Notes under the pieces: generated by a model
The model's input: only the letters and a program-made list of their open reading frames with translations
Told to the model about the DNA's origin: nothing
Database searches by the model: none
Shown: positions 8,685 to 18,036 of the stretch, one piece after another
Layout of the letters: the number at the start of each line of letters is the position of its first letter
Position numbering within the stretch: position 1 is the stretch's first letter
Assembly: GCF_000165125.1 (NCBI RefSeq)
Contig: NZ_AEIU01000096.1
Span: 117,666 to 181,665, forward strand
From: Vibrio caribbeanicus ATCC BAA-2122
GTDB lineage: Bacteria > Pseudomonadota > Gammaproteobacteria > Enterobacterales > Vibrionaceae
Reading direction: 5' to 3'
DNA: 64,000 bases
Made by a program: the position numbers and the translations under genes

Positions 8685-11042
8685 CTAAAACAGTCCTATC
8701 TGAGGCTCACTTATCTGTCTGAAGCTTTGACCAATAAAAGGCAAAATCGCATCTGCAATAGGCTGCAATTGTTTATCAATGTAGTGTTGATAATCAATCG
8801 CACTTTCTCGATACTCTCTTGGCTCGGGTCCATTAACCGTTATTATATACTCTATTGTGCCTCGATTCTGATACTGGAGCGGCCTACCTAATCGCAAGTT
8901 TTTTTCATCAGCTAAAAGTGCAGCTCTCACCTGTGGTGGTATATTTTTTTGGTAGTCCTTTAAACGTCGGCGTAATCGCTTTTTGTAGATCAGCATATCG
9001 TCAAACTCACCAGCATACGTTCGCTCTATTACGCTTATCACGTAGTCTTTTGGATCATAACCATTAAATACCATATCATAGAGTTTGTACTGAAAGTCTT
9101 GAGCAAGGGATGTCCAGTCGGACCTTGCACTCTCTAGACCTTTGAAGATAATTTTTTTCTCTCCATCCCGAGAAACAAGGCCAGCATAACGCTTTTTAGA
9201 ACCTGTTTCAGAGCCACGGATAGTTGGCATTAAAAACTTCTGATAATGAGTTTCGTATTCAAGTTCTAAGTAAGATTCAACACCAAACCTCTTTGCCAAA
9301 TCCACCTTCCACCAATTGTTGATCTCAGAAACTAACTGTTCACCAATCTCACAGGCTCTCTGATCACTGTATGCAGAATTTAAGGCGACAAAGGTCGAGT
9401 CTGTGTCTCCATAGATCACTTGATAGCCTTTTTCCTCTATCAACTTTTTAGTCACTTTCATAACTTCATGACCACGCATAGTAATACTTGAGGCTAAACG
9501 GGTATCAAAAAACCGGCAACCAGAAGAGCCCAATACACCATAGAAAGAATTCATTATTATTTTCAATGCTTGGGAAAAAGCATGGTTGTTGTTACGTTTT
9601 GCTTTCTCTCGCGCTCGCCAGATGTCTTCAACCATTTTAGGTAGAAAGTGGTGTTGACGATGAAATTGTCCACCACGGAAGCCCTCGATAGCCGATTGAT
9701 TATCGGTACCGATAGGTAAACGTAAACCTTCTATCAAACCGAGTGGATCAATCAGGAACGACCGAATAATAGACGGATAAAGACTTTTGTAATCGAGTAC
9801 AATAACAGAGTTATAGAGATTAGGCAGTGAGTCCATTACATACCCACCCGGAGAAGCCACCCAATCTTCAGAATGCATATTGGGCGCAATATATCCAGCG
9901 CGATGTAGCTGAGGTAAATAAAGATTTGTAAATGCCGCAACCGAACCACCTACCCTATCCAATTCGATACCAGTTAGGCACGACCGTTCTATGGCAAAAT
10001 CCAATAGGTGAGTTTTATCGAAAATACGGCTTACCAACATACAATCTTGTAGGTTGTATTTGGCAAGAGCTGGCTTATTCGATGAGAACATGTGATTGAT
10101 CTCTGCCATCTTATCATAGTGGCTATCAATTGCTTTCCCCTCACCAAGTAGCTCCTGGGAAACCGATTCGAGAGACCAAGAACGGAAATGGTAAGTAGCC
10201 GCCTTCAGCATATCAATACCATCGATCACAACTCTTCCGGGAATAGAAACAAAGCCTTGTTGATTTCTGCCCTCTCGAAAAAAAGCATTCTTATTTCCAC
10301 GCCCTACAGCCAAAGAAATTCCATTTATCTTGGCGCGCTTATCGAGTAATTTAAAATCGAAGCCAATAATATTCCATCCGATGATTACGTCAGGGTCAAA
10401 ATCCTCGAACCATTGGTTTAACGCCAAAATCAGCGCTTTCTCATTTTCAACCCATTGAATATTTGTTTCTGCAGACTCAGTGACACCAACCATTATAACG
10501 CGGCTATCATACTCACAATGCAACCCAACAGAATATAGTTTTCCGTTTTCGGAGCATTCGATATCAAGAGAAACAACCGATAACTCGGGTTTATAGTTTC
10601 CAGACCTAGCCTTTACTGATGTAATGCGACGATATTTCCCGTAATCGCGAGTTAAACCCGTAAAATCAATACTTCCTTTAATAAACCTCTCCATCAAGAA
10701 ACGGTCGGCTAGGCGTATATCAGTTTCATAAACAGTAATATCGTCTCTTCTGAGGCAACTTTCTGCCCTATTAGCATCATGAAGCGTAGCGAAGTAACAA
10801 GCCGCCGTTTCCATACCCTCAAAAGTTTTAAGTGTCAGAGGGTTAAGTTGAAATGGAACCCCCTCTTTTTTAAGACATAGCTCTAATAATTCAATATCTT
10901 CAGAAGCAACAAAAAAGGTTGGTGTTTCATCTTCTATCTCTAGCTGGGCAGGACCATATGGGGTAGAAACCCATAGCTCTATAAGCGTTTTTTTCCCGAT
11001 ATCTCTTGCACTGCGGGTTAAAATAAACCCTTGATTGATCAT
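8685..11042 (-). CDS. polB: DNA polymerase II
   Basis: 785 residues, matching E. coli PolB (783). Family B polymerase with the 3'-5' exonuclease first (VVSLDIECSE exo I; IGWNIIGFDF exo II), then the polymerase motifs VLDYKSLYPSI (motif A), KIIMNSFYGVLGS (motif B) and YGDTDSTF (motif C), and the KKRYAGL segment near the thumb. The catalytic Asp residues are intact. It restarts stalled replication and does translesion synthesis, usually under SOS control; I did not find a clean LexA box upstream by eye. It is single-gene, minus strand. Confidence 0.97.
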   Translation of the reverse strand: MINQGFILTRSARDIGKKTLIELWVSTPYGPAQLEIEDETPTFFVASEDIELLELCLKKEGVPFQLNPLTLKTFEGMETAACYFATLHDANRAESCLRRDDITVYETDIRLADRFLMERFIKGSIDFTGLTRDYGKYRRITSVKARSGNYKPELSVVSLDIECSENGKLYSVGLHCEYDSRVIMVGVTESAETNIQWVENEKALILALNQWFEDFDPDVIIGWNIIGFDFKLLDKRAKINGISLAVGRGNKNAFFREGRNQQGFVSIPGRVVIDGIDMLKAATYHFRSWSLESVSQELLGEGKAIDSHYDKMAEINHMFSSNKPALAKYNLQDCMLVSRIFDKTHLLDFAIERSCLTGIELDRVGGSVAAFTNLYLPQLHRAGYIAPNMHSEDWVASPGGYVMDSLPNLYNSVIVLDYKSLYPSIIRSFLIDPLGLIEGLRLPIGTDNQSAIEGFRGGQFHRQHHFLPKMVEDIWRAREKAKRNNNHAFSQALKIIMNSFYGVLGSSGCRFFDTRLASSITMRGHEVMKVTKKLIEEKGYQVIYGDTDSTFVALNSAYSDQRACEIGEQLVSEINNWWKVDLAKRFGVESYLELEYETHYQKFLMPTIRGSETGSKKRYAGLVSRDGEKKIIFKGLESARSDWTSLAQDFQYKLYDMVFNGYDPKDYVISVIERTYAGEFDDMLIYKKRLRRRLKDYQKNIPPQVRAALLADEKNLRLGRPLQYQNRGTIEYIITVNGPEPREYRESAIDYQHYIDKQLQPIADAILPFIGQSFRQISEPQIGLF

Positions 11043-11154
11043 GTACTGGTTCCCTGACTTAGCATTGATATTTCATAAAACTCGATTAATCACGAAATGC
11101 TTGGCTTTACCTTTTGTCCTAAAAGAAAGTCTATTCCCTCATTAATACGGTTAC

Positions 11155-11419
11155 TATGCCCAAGTAAACTCAAGATGCTAGGTTCAACGAGATTGGCTTA
11201 CATTGCCGACAAGACAACAATTTGAAGATTGGGGCATCTCAATTGAAAATCGGTGGCAACGTCTACACAACAAGGCAAATTGCCCCTTATGCAGGAGCAA
11301 AGGACGGATTTCATCGTCAAATAACTTAGAATCTACCAACTATCTCGTAATGCTGTTTTCTTTGAACTCAACACTATGGCATCGCTCTGAACCCTGCATT
11401 TTGAAGTCACTTAGGTATA
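11155..11419. repeat. Dispersed palindromic repeat, long copy
   Basis: The left end TATGCCCAAGTAAACTCAA is followed by GATGCTAGGTTCAACGAGA, as in other copies. The right end is TTGAAGTCACTTAGGTATA (11401-11419). The ends are imperfect inverted repeats. A further partial right end, GAGTCATTTAGGTATA, follows at about 11433-11448. The 265-base interior encodes nothing convincing. It lies between polB and the nucleotidyltransferase gene. Confidence 0.65.
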
Positions 11420-11480
11420 AATCTGAATTATAGAGTCATTTAGGTATAGGTGAGAGAATAACCTTCGTTAGCTCTTAGTA

Positions 11481-12248
11481 CTAGCCAATCCTAAACTCTG
11501 TCTTTTTATATTGCACAACCAACCATTCTCCAAAGCCATCAAGGATGCCAATTACTGAGCGCTTTGCAATAACATGCCCAGACAGCAGTATACCCAAGCG
11601 ATGAATTTCAACCTCTTTTTCTGGGTAGTGCTTTAAAAATGCTTGACCACATTCAACAGGATCATCAAACCACTGCTTGTCTTTATACATAACAAGCGAG
11701 TAACTGGCCCTCAGTAACTTTTTTGAAATCATCTTTTGGGCTTTAACCTGATCAGCATCATTTTTACATCGAGCAATACGATTGCGATACACTGCTAACC
11801 AGTCTTCGACATCCATGTTCCAGTACTTGGCAATTTCCCAACTAGGCTCATAATCTCCAAAGCATTCTGAGAGATCATCACCATAAATACAAACAGAGCA
11901 ATGCCGCAGGAGAAATCCCCAAGAAAAAATACTCTCTAAACTGGCAACTTCATTCACCAAGGCAGTTTTGTATGAAACTTCAGTAACAAAAGGATAGGCC
12001 TTTTGAAAACGCCACTTTATAGAATTAAACAAAGTTGTCCTTGTATCACTAAAAGGAGCATGTGTGACAACGATAAAATCTATGTTTGATAGATTTTCTT
12101 TAGCTGTTTTACGGGCAACACTACCGTATAGATAAATGCTGTGTAAATTTTCTCCCAGCCCATTTGTTAAGAAGTTTATTAACTCATCAATCACTGGGCG
12201 GTAAGCTGCTTGGAAGGCGTCGTTAGGGTCTATCGTAGAAAGATGCAT
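11481..12248 (-). CDS. Nucleotidyltransferase-fold protein, AadA-like, with altered active site
   Basis: 255 residues. The N-terminal domain has the polymerase-beta-like nucleotidyltransferase signature YGSVARKT (residues 41-48) followed by LSNIDFIVV. The C-terminal half is helical, like the DUF4111 domain of aminoglycoside adenylyltransferases (AadA, about 260 residues). Active members of the fold have a D-x-D pair after the GS motif; here the first Asp is Asn (N55-I-D57). It may therefore be inactive or use a different substrate. No integron or cassette features surround it, so I do not call it a resistance gene. It interrupts the polB-to-efpL stretch and is divergent from efpL. Confidence 0.6.
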   Translation of the reverse strand: MHLSTIDPNDAFQAAYRPVIDELINFLTNGLGENLHSIYLYGSVARKTAKENLSNIDFIVVTHAPFSDTRTTLFNSIKWRFQKAYPFVTEVSYKTALVNEVASLESIFSWGFLLRHCSVCIYGDDLSECFGDYEPSWEIAKYWNMDVEDWLAVYRNRIARCKNDADQVKAQKMISKKLLRASYSLVMYKDKQWFDDPVECGQAFLKHYPEKEVEIHRLGILLSGHVIAKRSVIGILDGFGEWLVVQYKKTEFRIG

Positions 12249-12381
12249 TTCACCATTAACAAATCAATCAAATGTACTCTTCTAATGTTCGCTCACTGTT
12301 GTAGAACAATCAAGATATTCCTTCAAATCTGTCATAGGTATATAATGCTCGGTAAAATACTAATACCAAGGAAAACGATAA

Positions 12382-12948
12382 ATGCCAAAAGCGAGCGAAC
12401 TTAAAAAAGGTTTTGCTATTGAGTCCAATGGAAAAACTCTACTAATAAAAGATATCGAAATAACGACTCCCGGTGGTCGCGGCGGAGCGAAGATTTATAA
12501 ACTACGCTGTACCGACCTCGCTTCAGGTTCACGAGTTGATGAACGTTATAAATCCGACGACATTTTAAATACTGTCGATATGTTTAAACGCACCTCCTCT
12601 TTCTCTTACATCGATGGAGATGAATACATCTTTATGGATAGTGAGGATTATTCTCAATATACATTTAAGCAGCAAGAGATAGAAGATGAGCTTCTATTTA
12701 TAACAGAGGAGATTAAAGGTCTTCAGGTAATTCTTGTTGATGGCAATGCTGTTGGCATCGAATTGCCTTCTTCTGTTGAGATGATCATCGAAGAAACTGA
12801 CCCTTCAATAAAAGGAGCGTCAGCATCGGCGCGGACTAAGCCTGCAAGGTTTTCCACAGGATTAACCATCCAAGTACCCGAGTATATTGCCACAGGAGAT
12901 AAAGTGGTAATCAATACAGCTGAACGAAAATATATGAACCGAGCTTAG
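12382..12948 (+). CDS. efpL: EfpL (YeiP), elongation factor P-like protein
   Basis: 188 residues, the three beta-barrel domains of the EF-P family. Arg33 sits at the tip of the first-domain loop (PGGRGGAK), as in E. coli EfpL (YeiP), where EF-P has its modified Lys34. The segment [11 protein letters not shown] and the C-terminal [15 protein letters not shown] are typical of the family. EfpL binds the ribosome and relieves stalling at proline-rich and other difficult motifs. It is two bases upstream of yciU and probably in the same operon. The loop is glycine-rich compared with the E. coli loop. Confidence 0.95.
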   Translation: MPKASELKKGFAIESNGKTLLIKDIEITTPGGRGGAKIYKLRCTDLASGSRVDERYKSDDILNTVDMFKRTSSFSYIDGDEYIFMDSEDYSQYTFKQQEIEDELLFITEEIKGLQVILVDGNAVGIELPSSVEMIIEETDPSIKGASASARTKPARFSTGLTIQVPEYIATGDKVVINTAERKYMNRA

Positions 12949-12950
12949 TT

Positions 12951-13271
12951 ATGTCAGAGTTAATTTCATACGATGATGCGATAGAAGCCGCCTATGACAT
13001 TTTTTTGGAGATGGCACCCGATAGCCTTGAGCCTGCTGATGTCCTTCTCTTTACTGCTCAATTTGACGAAAGAGGTGCCGCTGAGCTAGTGGAAGTTGGT
13101 GATGATTGGGTTGAGCATGTAGGATTTGATATTGATAAAGAAATATACGCGGAAGTGAGAATCGGATTAGTAAATGAGGCAGACGACCAACTTGATGACG
13201 TCTTCGCTCGCCTCTTAATAAGTCGAAATCCCGAGAACAAGTTCTGCCACGCTCTTTGGAAGCGAGACTGA
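12951..13271 (+). CDS. yciU: Acidic dsDNA-mimic protein, HI1450/YciU (DUF440) family
   Basis: 106 residues, very acidic (many Asp/Glu, few Lys/Arg before the C-terminus), beginning MSELISYDDAIEAAYDIFLEMA as in the DUF440 family. The Haemophilus member HI1450 copies the charge and shape of DNA and binds the histone-like protein HU. Here the gene converges on ihfA, encoding the related protein IHF-alpha. That neighbour relation is seen in the sequence; any effect on IHF is inference. It shares an operon with efpL. Confidence 0.9.
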   Translation: MSELISYDDAIEAAYDIFLEMAPDSLEPADVLLFTAQFDERGAAELVEVGDDWVEHVGFDIDKEIYAEVRIGLVNEADDQLDDVFARLLISRNPENKFCHALWKRD

Positions 13272-13281
13272 ACCAGAAACA

Positions 13282-13307
13282 AAAAACCTAGCATTGGCTA
13301 GGTTTTT
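13282..13307. terminator. Bidirectional terminator between yciU and ihfA
   Basis: An 11-base stem AAAAACCTAGC/GCTAGGTTTTT around an ATTG loop, with T-runs in both directions, placed between two convergent genes. Confidence 0.88.
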
Positions 13308-13346
13308 GTTTAGTCCTAAAAGAACTCTAATCTACCGAAACCATGT

Positions 13347-13640
13347 TTAGTCCGGCTTAATGTTTTCGACGCGGGCTTTCAGTTTCTGTCCTGGGCGGAA
13401 CGTCACAACGCGACGAGCGCTGATAGGAATGTCTTCACCTGTCTTCGGGTTTCGACCTGGACGCTCATTCTTATCACGAAGATCAAAGTTACCAAATCCA
13501 GACAGTTTTACCTGTTCGCCACTTTCAAGCGCCTTACGAATTTCTTCGAAAAACATCTCAACCGTTTCCTTGGCATCCCGTTTACTGTATCCAAGCTTCT
13601 CAAACAGGTTCTCAGCCAAATCGGCCTTTGTGAGCGCCAT
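13347..13640 (-). CDS. ihfA: Integration host factor subunit alpha
   Basis: 97 residues, with the DNABII signature [23 protein letters not shown] and the alpha-type start [17 protein letters not shown]. It forms a heterodimer with IHF-beta that bends DNA sharply at specific sites. IHF assists sigma-54 promoters; the psp promoter at 44118-44133 is a likely client. In V. harveyi, IHF is also known to act with LuxR in quorum-sensing control. The ribosome binding site GAGGAAAG precedes the ATG. No pheST is seen upstream; the luxMN genes are divergent. Confidence 0.97.
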   Translation of the reverse strand: MALTKADLAENLFEKLGYSKRDAKETVEMFFEEIRKALESGEQVKLSGFGNFDLRDKNERPGRNPKTGEDIPISARRVVTFRPGQKLKARVENIKPD

Positions 13641-14174
13641 AAAACTTTCCTCAAAGCTGTGTTAAACATTGCCACCACAAGGCAGCACCATAGCATTTAG
13701 CCAAGCCAATCAACAACATATCGACTTCACATTGAAAAGTGTATGCCAAGCTCATGATTTTCGCCAACTTTTTTATTGAATAGAATTATTTTCTTCCCAA
13801 AAACAATGGGATAGAACTCTAAGTCAACAGGATTTCTTCACAAAATCATCTAATACACTAGCTCAAAACCCGCCAAATTGATTACTAGTAACAAAGCTAT
13901 CAGAACAATATTCTTTTTTTACTCATTCTAGAGAAAAGTTCACTGTCTAAACCGGTTGTATATAAAATTTGACCAAAATTTAGTCATTAAATGACCTTTC
14001 AATCAACATTGGTAGTGATAATAATGAGATTAAAAAGATCAATAATGGTGATGAAAGTCAAAATTAACACAATCCACAATGGTACTGGGGATAAATCCAT
14101 AATAAATAAATTGCACAAACTTTTATGTAAGTGAATACTACGCCGCTTTAAAAACTACAAAATCAATACATACA
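13641..14174 (+). promoter_or_regulatory. ihfA-luxM divergent intergenic region with a candidate luxM promoter and operator
   Basis: 534 AT-rich bases between divergent genes. On the plus strand, TTCACT (13939-13944) and TATAAA (13961-13966) are 16 bases apart and could form a sigma-70 promoter for luxMN. Just downstream lies the perfect palindrome GTCATTAAATGAC (13983-13995), placed like an operator at about +10 to +22. A 29-codon reading frame at 14045-14134 has no clear ribosome binding site and is not called. Promoter and operator are inferred by eye only. Confidence 0.35.
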
Positions 14175-15383
14175 ATGAATATTTCTAGCTTCGCTGCAAA
14201 ACTATATGATAACAATGATAAAGTGATCGGAATTTTCGAAACACTTGAAAAAAATTTCGGTATAGATGGGAACACATTCTTTCAAACAATCGCTGACCTA
14301 AGAATGAAACAAGCTGTTGAACAAAGTCCAGCGTTAAAAGAGACGAATATCAAGACAAAAATGAATTCGCCTCAATATGCCAAATGTATTCAGTCTAAAA
14401 TTGCCGATAAACCCGAGCCTTGGTTCGAAGTTGAAAAGCAACTTCTTACCTCTTTTGGTAATTGGGCTGAAGCTTGGTGTGCCTTTAACATATGGAACAT
14501 ACACCATAAATATCACACAAAGAATACGAGCAGCGTGAATTATAATAACTTTGAGGACAGTCAAGACGAACAACTCTTCATAGATTTTGTAGTCCAACGA
14601 GTCGAAGAACACAGTAATCTTTATTATTCTCCGCATAGCCCTTATCCAATGCTTCTGCCAGACATCATCTTATTGACAAACCTTTACACCTTGGTATGGG
14701 AACAACATTGGTATGAAATATTGTACAAAATGGAGATCTCTTTAGTGGGGACACACTTCATTTTGGCGCAGCAGAACAATCACCTTGATTACCCTGTGGT
14801 CGTATCGACGGCCCTGATCAACACATATGAAAATTCCGAAGATTGGTTGTCATTTGCTCCATTTTTTAGAGCTGATTATTGGCACTCTATCAATCAAAAC
14901 AAATTGACAAAAGAATTCGAACGGCTGGACATTTTACCCGATATGGTAAAATTCTCTGAAATAAAGAGCTATGAGGAGTTTGAATCCTCTTTATGGCATT
15001 CAATCGAAAAGAAGAGCAAGTGTTGTGAAGTCATTCGTCTCACCGTAGCTGGGAATACGCGTCAGAGAATTTTTCTACTTTATCTTTGTCAAAAGAGATT
15101 AATGCAGCAGTTGCATAATTTTGGCTTTGACGTAGCATTCACAATTATTGAACAGCCATTGATGTTACATTACTACCAGAGTTTAACAGACAATGAATAC
15201 ATTCCGTTCAGTTACTGTAAACTGACGCCGGAAAGTGCAAAATCAGTCACGCACAAAGGCGTCTGGGTTGTCGATAAGCTAAAACATGCCTTATCACAAT
15301 GTAGATATCAACATTATAAAACAGCAACGTTTGATAAGTTAAAACAGCATCGTCTTCATGGAAATGAGCCAAGACACATTTAA
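14175..15383 (+). CDS. luxM: LuxM/AinS-family acyl-homoserine-lactone synthase
   Basis: 402 residues, close to V. harveyi LuxM and V. fischeri AinS (about 390-400). The identification rests on family resemblance (for example PYPMLLPDIILLTNLYTL and GTHFILAQQNNHLDYPVVVS) and on the luxN gene that follows. LuxM/AinS enzymes make acyl-homoserine lactones (AI-1 in V. harveyi) from S-adenosylmethionine and an acyl donor, and are unrelated to LuxI. The acyl chain cannot be read from the sequence. No obvious ribosome binding site precedes the ATG at 14175. The gene overlaps the luxN start by 26 bases, which suggests translational coupling. Confidence 0.88.
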   Translation: MNISSFAAKLYDNNDKVIGIFETLEKNFGIDGNTFFQTIADLRMKQAVEQSPALKETNIKTKMNSPQYAKCIQSKIADKPEPWFEVEKQLLTSFGNWAEAWCAFNIWNIHHKYHTKNTSSVNYNNFEDSQDEQLFIDFVVQRVEEHSNLYYSPHSPYPMLLPDIILLTNLYTLVWEQHWYEILYKMEISLVGTHFILAQQNNHLDYPVVVSTALINTYENSEDWLSFAPFFRADYWHSINQNKLTKEFERLDILPDMVKFSEIKSYEEFESSLWHSIEKKSKCCEVIRLTVAGNTRQRIFLLYLCQKRLMQQLHNFGFDVAFTIIEQPLMLHYYQSLTDNEYIPFSYCKLTPESAKSVTHKGVWVVDKLKHALSQCRYQHYKTATFDKLKQHRLHGNEPRHI

Positions 15384-17895
15384 CAACATTGCCGAGCACC
15401 TTATGTATCCCAAGGCAATATTACTAATTTGTATCGCCCTGCTAGTTTTAGTATGGGCAATATTCTTTTGCGCTACTCTTGTCCAGAAGAAGGGCATAAG
15501 TAGCGTTAAACAATATGCTTATTATGTCTCCTACACTGCTGGCCTATTCGTTTGGATATTGAGTAATGCCTACTTCCATACCGGATGGCTGTTAGAGTTT
15601 GGGCCAAAGTTTGCAGAAAGTGTAGCCATACTCGCTAACCTTTCTACGATTTTAGCATTCGGATCTGCCTACTATTTCTCTGTAAAACTAAGGAGCCACT
15701 CAACCACATTTGCAGTGAGCCCTTGGCAGTTGATCCTCGCAGCTTCAGTAATGAGCTTTTGTGCTGCGATCAACTTTATTCCCGGAATAATGCTGAAATC
15801 GGTGAGTGTTGTAGGCCCAAGTAACTTTATCCTTGATTTTGGTCCAGGCACAGGGCTATTTTTTGTCGCTCTGACCCTTATATTCGGGCTTACCTTTTTA
15901 AACCTATGGTCGATAAAAAGAAGCGGTAACAGGCTCAGCAGAACTAGGGTCAACTATATGATCCTTGGAATGGCAATTTTTATGGTATCCACAGCAATGA
16001 TACAAATGTGGTTTACCTTTTTCTTCAAAAACTTTTCGCTAACTTGGCTTCCTCCAGCACTATCCATCAGTGAGATGCTATTCATGGGATATGCTATCCT
16101 CGCATCTCGTTTTTATAGCTTTAAATATCTTTGCTTTGTATTTCTTACAGTACTGATCACAGCATCAGGGTATGCAACCATTGCGTTTATTTCCAAGCCT
16201 ATGGACTACCTGAGTATGACCGTGGTGATGGCTTCGATTATTACTGTCGGATTATCGTGGCCACATGCCTCAAAGATAGTGAAAACATGTTTGAGTTATC
16301 TACTCTATGGCTCAGCAAACTCACCGACAGAAAAGATTGCAAAACTTGAAGAGGAATTTCAAAAATCACCAAGTAGAGCGATTGAATCACTCGCAAGTTA
16401 CCTCGGAGTACCAAGTAATAGCCTAAAACTACTTGATGACTGCCAAGGTGCAAGTATATATCGTTCCTACTTTACCAACCACAGTGCTCCTCTGGTAATT
16501 GATGAGTTGGAAGATGGATTACAAAAGACAGATGATACCGAGTTGCTAACTCTACGAAGCAGTATGAACGAAATGAACTCGGCACTGGTTTTACCGATTT
16601 ACGAATCCAACAATAAGTTGACCCACGTTTTAGTCTCGAGTAGAAAACAAGGTGGACTCAACTTTTCTTTCGAGGAGTTGAAAGCACTTGAGAGAGTGCT
16701 TCAAAAAGTACAGGTTCATATTAACTACGAGAGAAAAGTACGTCAGTCTCAAGCACTCGCAAACTCAATTGCACATGAGATGCGTAATCCTTTCGCTCAG
16801 ATCCAACTTGAATTTGAATCGTTGAATCAAAAGCTCGATTTCCCTATCGAAAAGATCGATCTACAGAAACACGTGGATAAAGGAAAAAGGTCGATTAAGA
16901 GAGGACAGCAGCTCATTGATATTATTCTTAGAGAAGTTAATGACTCAAGCTTAGAGCACGAGCCAGTCGAGGCAACGTCTGTTACGGCAGCACTGAATGG
17001 CGCAATAAACCAATATGGCTTCGATAATGAGCAAGACATTCGAAGGATCAAACTAAAACTTGACCACGATTTTGTGGTAAAAATAAATGAGACATTATTC
17101 AATTTTGTCATTTTTAATCTGCTAAGAAATGCCATTTATTACTTTGATGCCTATCCTTCGAGTACAATAGAAATTCGTACCCAGGAAGGAAAGTACGAAA
17201 ATCATATTATCTTTAAAGACACAGGTCCGGGTATACCAAAAAACTTAATCGATAGAATTTTTGATGACTTTTTCAGCCACAAAAAAAGTGGGGGTAGCGG
17301 ACTTGGATTAGGATATTGTCAAAGAGTAATGCGCTCATTTGGTGGATCTGTGAGTTGCCATTCAGTGTTACATGAACATACAACTTTCACGCTTTCGTTT
17401 CCTGCCAAAAATATTGATGTCGGGACTATATTTAAGCAAGAGAGTGGGAATGTTAGCTATCATCCATTCCCGCACCACGATAATGGTAAAACTGAGGACC
17501 CTCGATTAAAGTCGAAGAGTCTCACTTCTCACAATATTCTCGTCGTGGATGACAAAGAAGTTCAACGTACCCTCGTAAACCTCTACTTAAAACAGCTTGG
17601 TTACAGCGTTATCCTCGCCAATAATGGAAAAGTAGCGATTGAAATTATTCAAAGTAATCCCATAGACCTCGTCTTTATGGACATTCAGATGCCGATAATG
17701 GATGGCTTTAAAGCTGCAAAAATTATCCGTGAGACATTTCCTGGTATACCAATCATTGCTCTTTCAGGAGAGTCTGGGGCAGAGGACTTATTAAAAATGG
17801 AGGAGTTAATGGATGGCCGCCTAACCAAGCCAACGACAAAAGATTCCCTAGATGCAACACTAAAATCAGTCTTAAACAAATCAAAAACGACGTAA
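15358..17895 (+). CDS. luxN: LuxN, AHL-sensing hybrid histidine kinase
   Basis: 845 residues (V. harveyi LuxN is 849). An N-terminal region of about 290 residues has some nine membrane segments. It contains the conserved stretches NAYFHTGWLLEFG and FSLTWLPPALSISEML of the autoinducer-binding domain. A HisKA box follows (NSIAHEMRNPFAQ, His473), then a HATPase (NLLRNAIYYFD, DTGPGIP, GSGLGLGYCQRVMRS), then a receiver (VDDKEVQR, Asp775 in FMDIQMP, KPTT). It senses the acyl-homoserine lactone made by the neighbouring LuxM and passes phosphate to LuxU. An ATG at 15364 is an alternative start. It shares architecture and output with CqsS at the left edge. Confidence 0.93.
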   Translation: MEMSQDTFNNIAEHLMYPKAILLICIALLVLVWAIFFCATLVQKKGISSVKQYAYYVSYTAGLFVWILSNAYFHTGWLLEFGPKFAESVAILANLSTILAFGSAYYFSVKLRSHSTTFAVSPWQLILAASVMSFCAAINFIPGIMLKSVSVVGPSNFILDFGPGTGLFFVALTLIFGLTFLNLWSIKRSGNRLSRTRVNYMILGMAIFMVSTAMIQMWFTFFFKNFSLTWLPPALSISEMLFMGYAILASRFYSFKYLCFVFLTVLITASGYATIAFISKPMDYLSMTVVMASIITVGLSWPHASKIVKTCLSYLLYGSANSPTEKIAKLEEEFQKSPSRAIESLASYLGVPSNSLKLLDDCQGASIYRSYFTNHSAPLVIDELEDGLQKTDDTELLTLRSSMNEMNSALVLPIYESNNKLTHVLVSSRKQGGLNFSFEELKALERVLQKVQVHINYERKVRQSQALANSIAHEMRNPFAQIQLEFESLNQKLDFPIEKIDLQKHVDKGKRSIKRGQQLIDIILREVNDSSLEHEPVEATSVTAALNGAINQYGFDNEQDIRRIKLKLDHDFVVKINETLFNFVIFNLLRNAIYYFDAYPSSTIEIRTQEGKYENHIIFKDTGPGIPKNLIDRIFDDFFSHKKSGGSGLGLGYCQRVMRSFGGSVSCHSVLHEHTTFTLSFPAKNIDVGTIFKQESGNVSYHPFPHHDNGKTEDPRLKSKSLTSHNILVVDDKEVQRTLVNLYLKQLGYSVILANNGKVAIEIIQSNPIDLVFMDIQMPIMDGFKAAKIIRETFPGIPIIALSGESGAEDLLKMEELMDGRLTKPTTKDSLDATLKSVLNKSKTT

Positions 17896-18036
17896 ATTTG
17901 CCGTCATTATTTTGAACAATATGACGCCATTTTAGTCTGTATTTTTATCTTATTGAGTTTATTTAATAATTTTGAAGTATCGATGATGTGGCACATAACA
18001 TGCTTTGTTCTTGTTATATTTTTTGGAGGTTAAAGT

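Noticed and set aside
11203-11433. A 76-codon plus-strand frame between polB and the nucleotidyltransferase
   Set aside because: It lies almost wholly inside a palindromic repeat copy and has no ribosome binding site.
11481-12248. Calling the nucleotidyltransferase an aminoglycoside resistance gene
   Set aside because: The catalytic Asp pair is incomplete and there is no integron, attC site or mobile context.
14045-14134. A 29-codon frame just before luxM, a possible leader peptide
   Set aside because: No convincing ribosome binding site, AT-rich codons and no attenuator hairpin after it.
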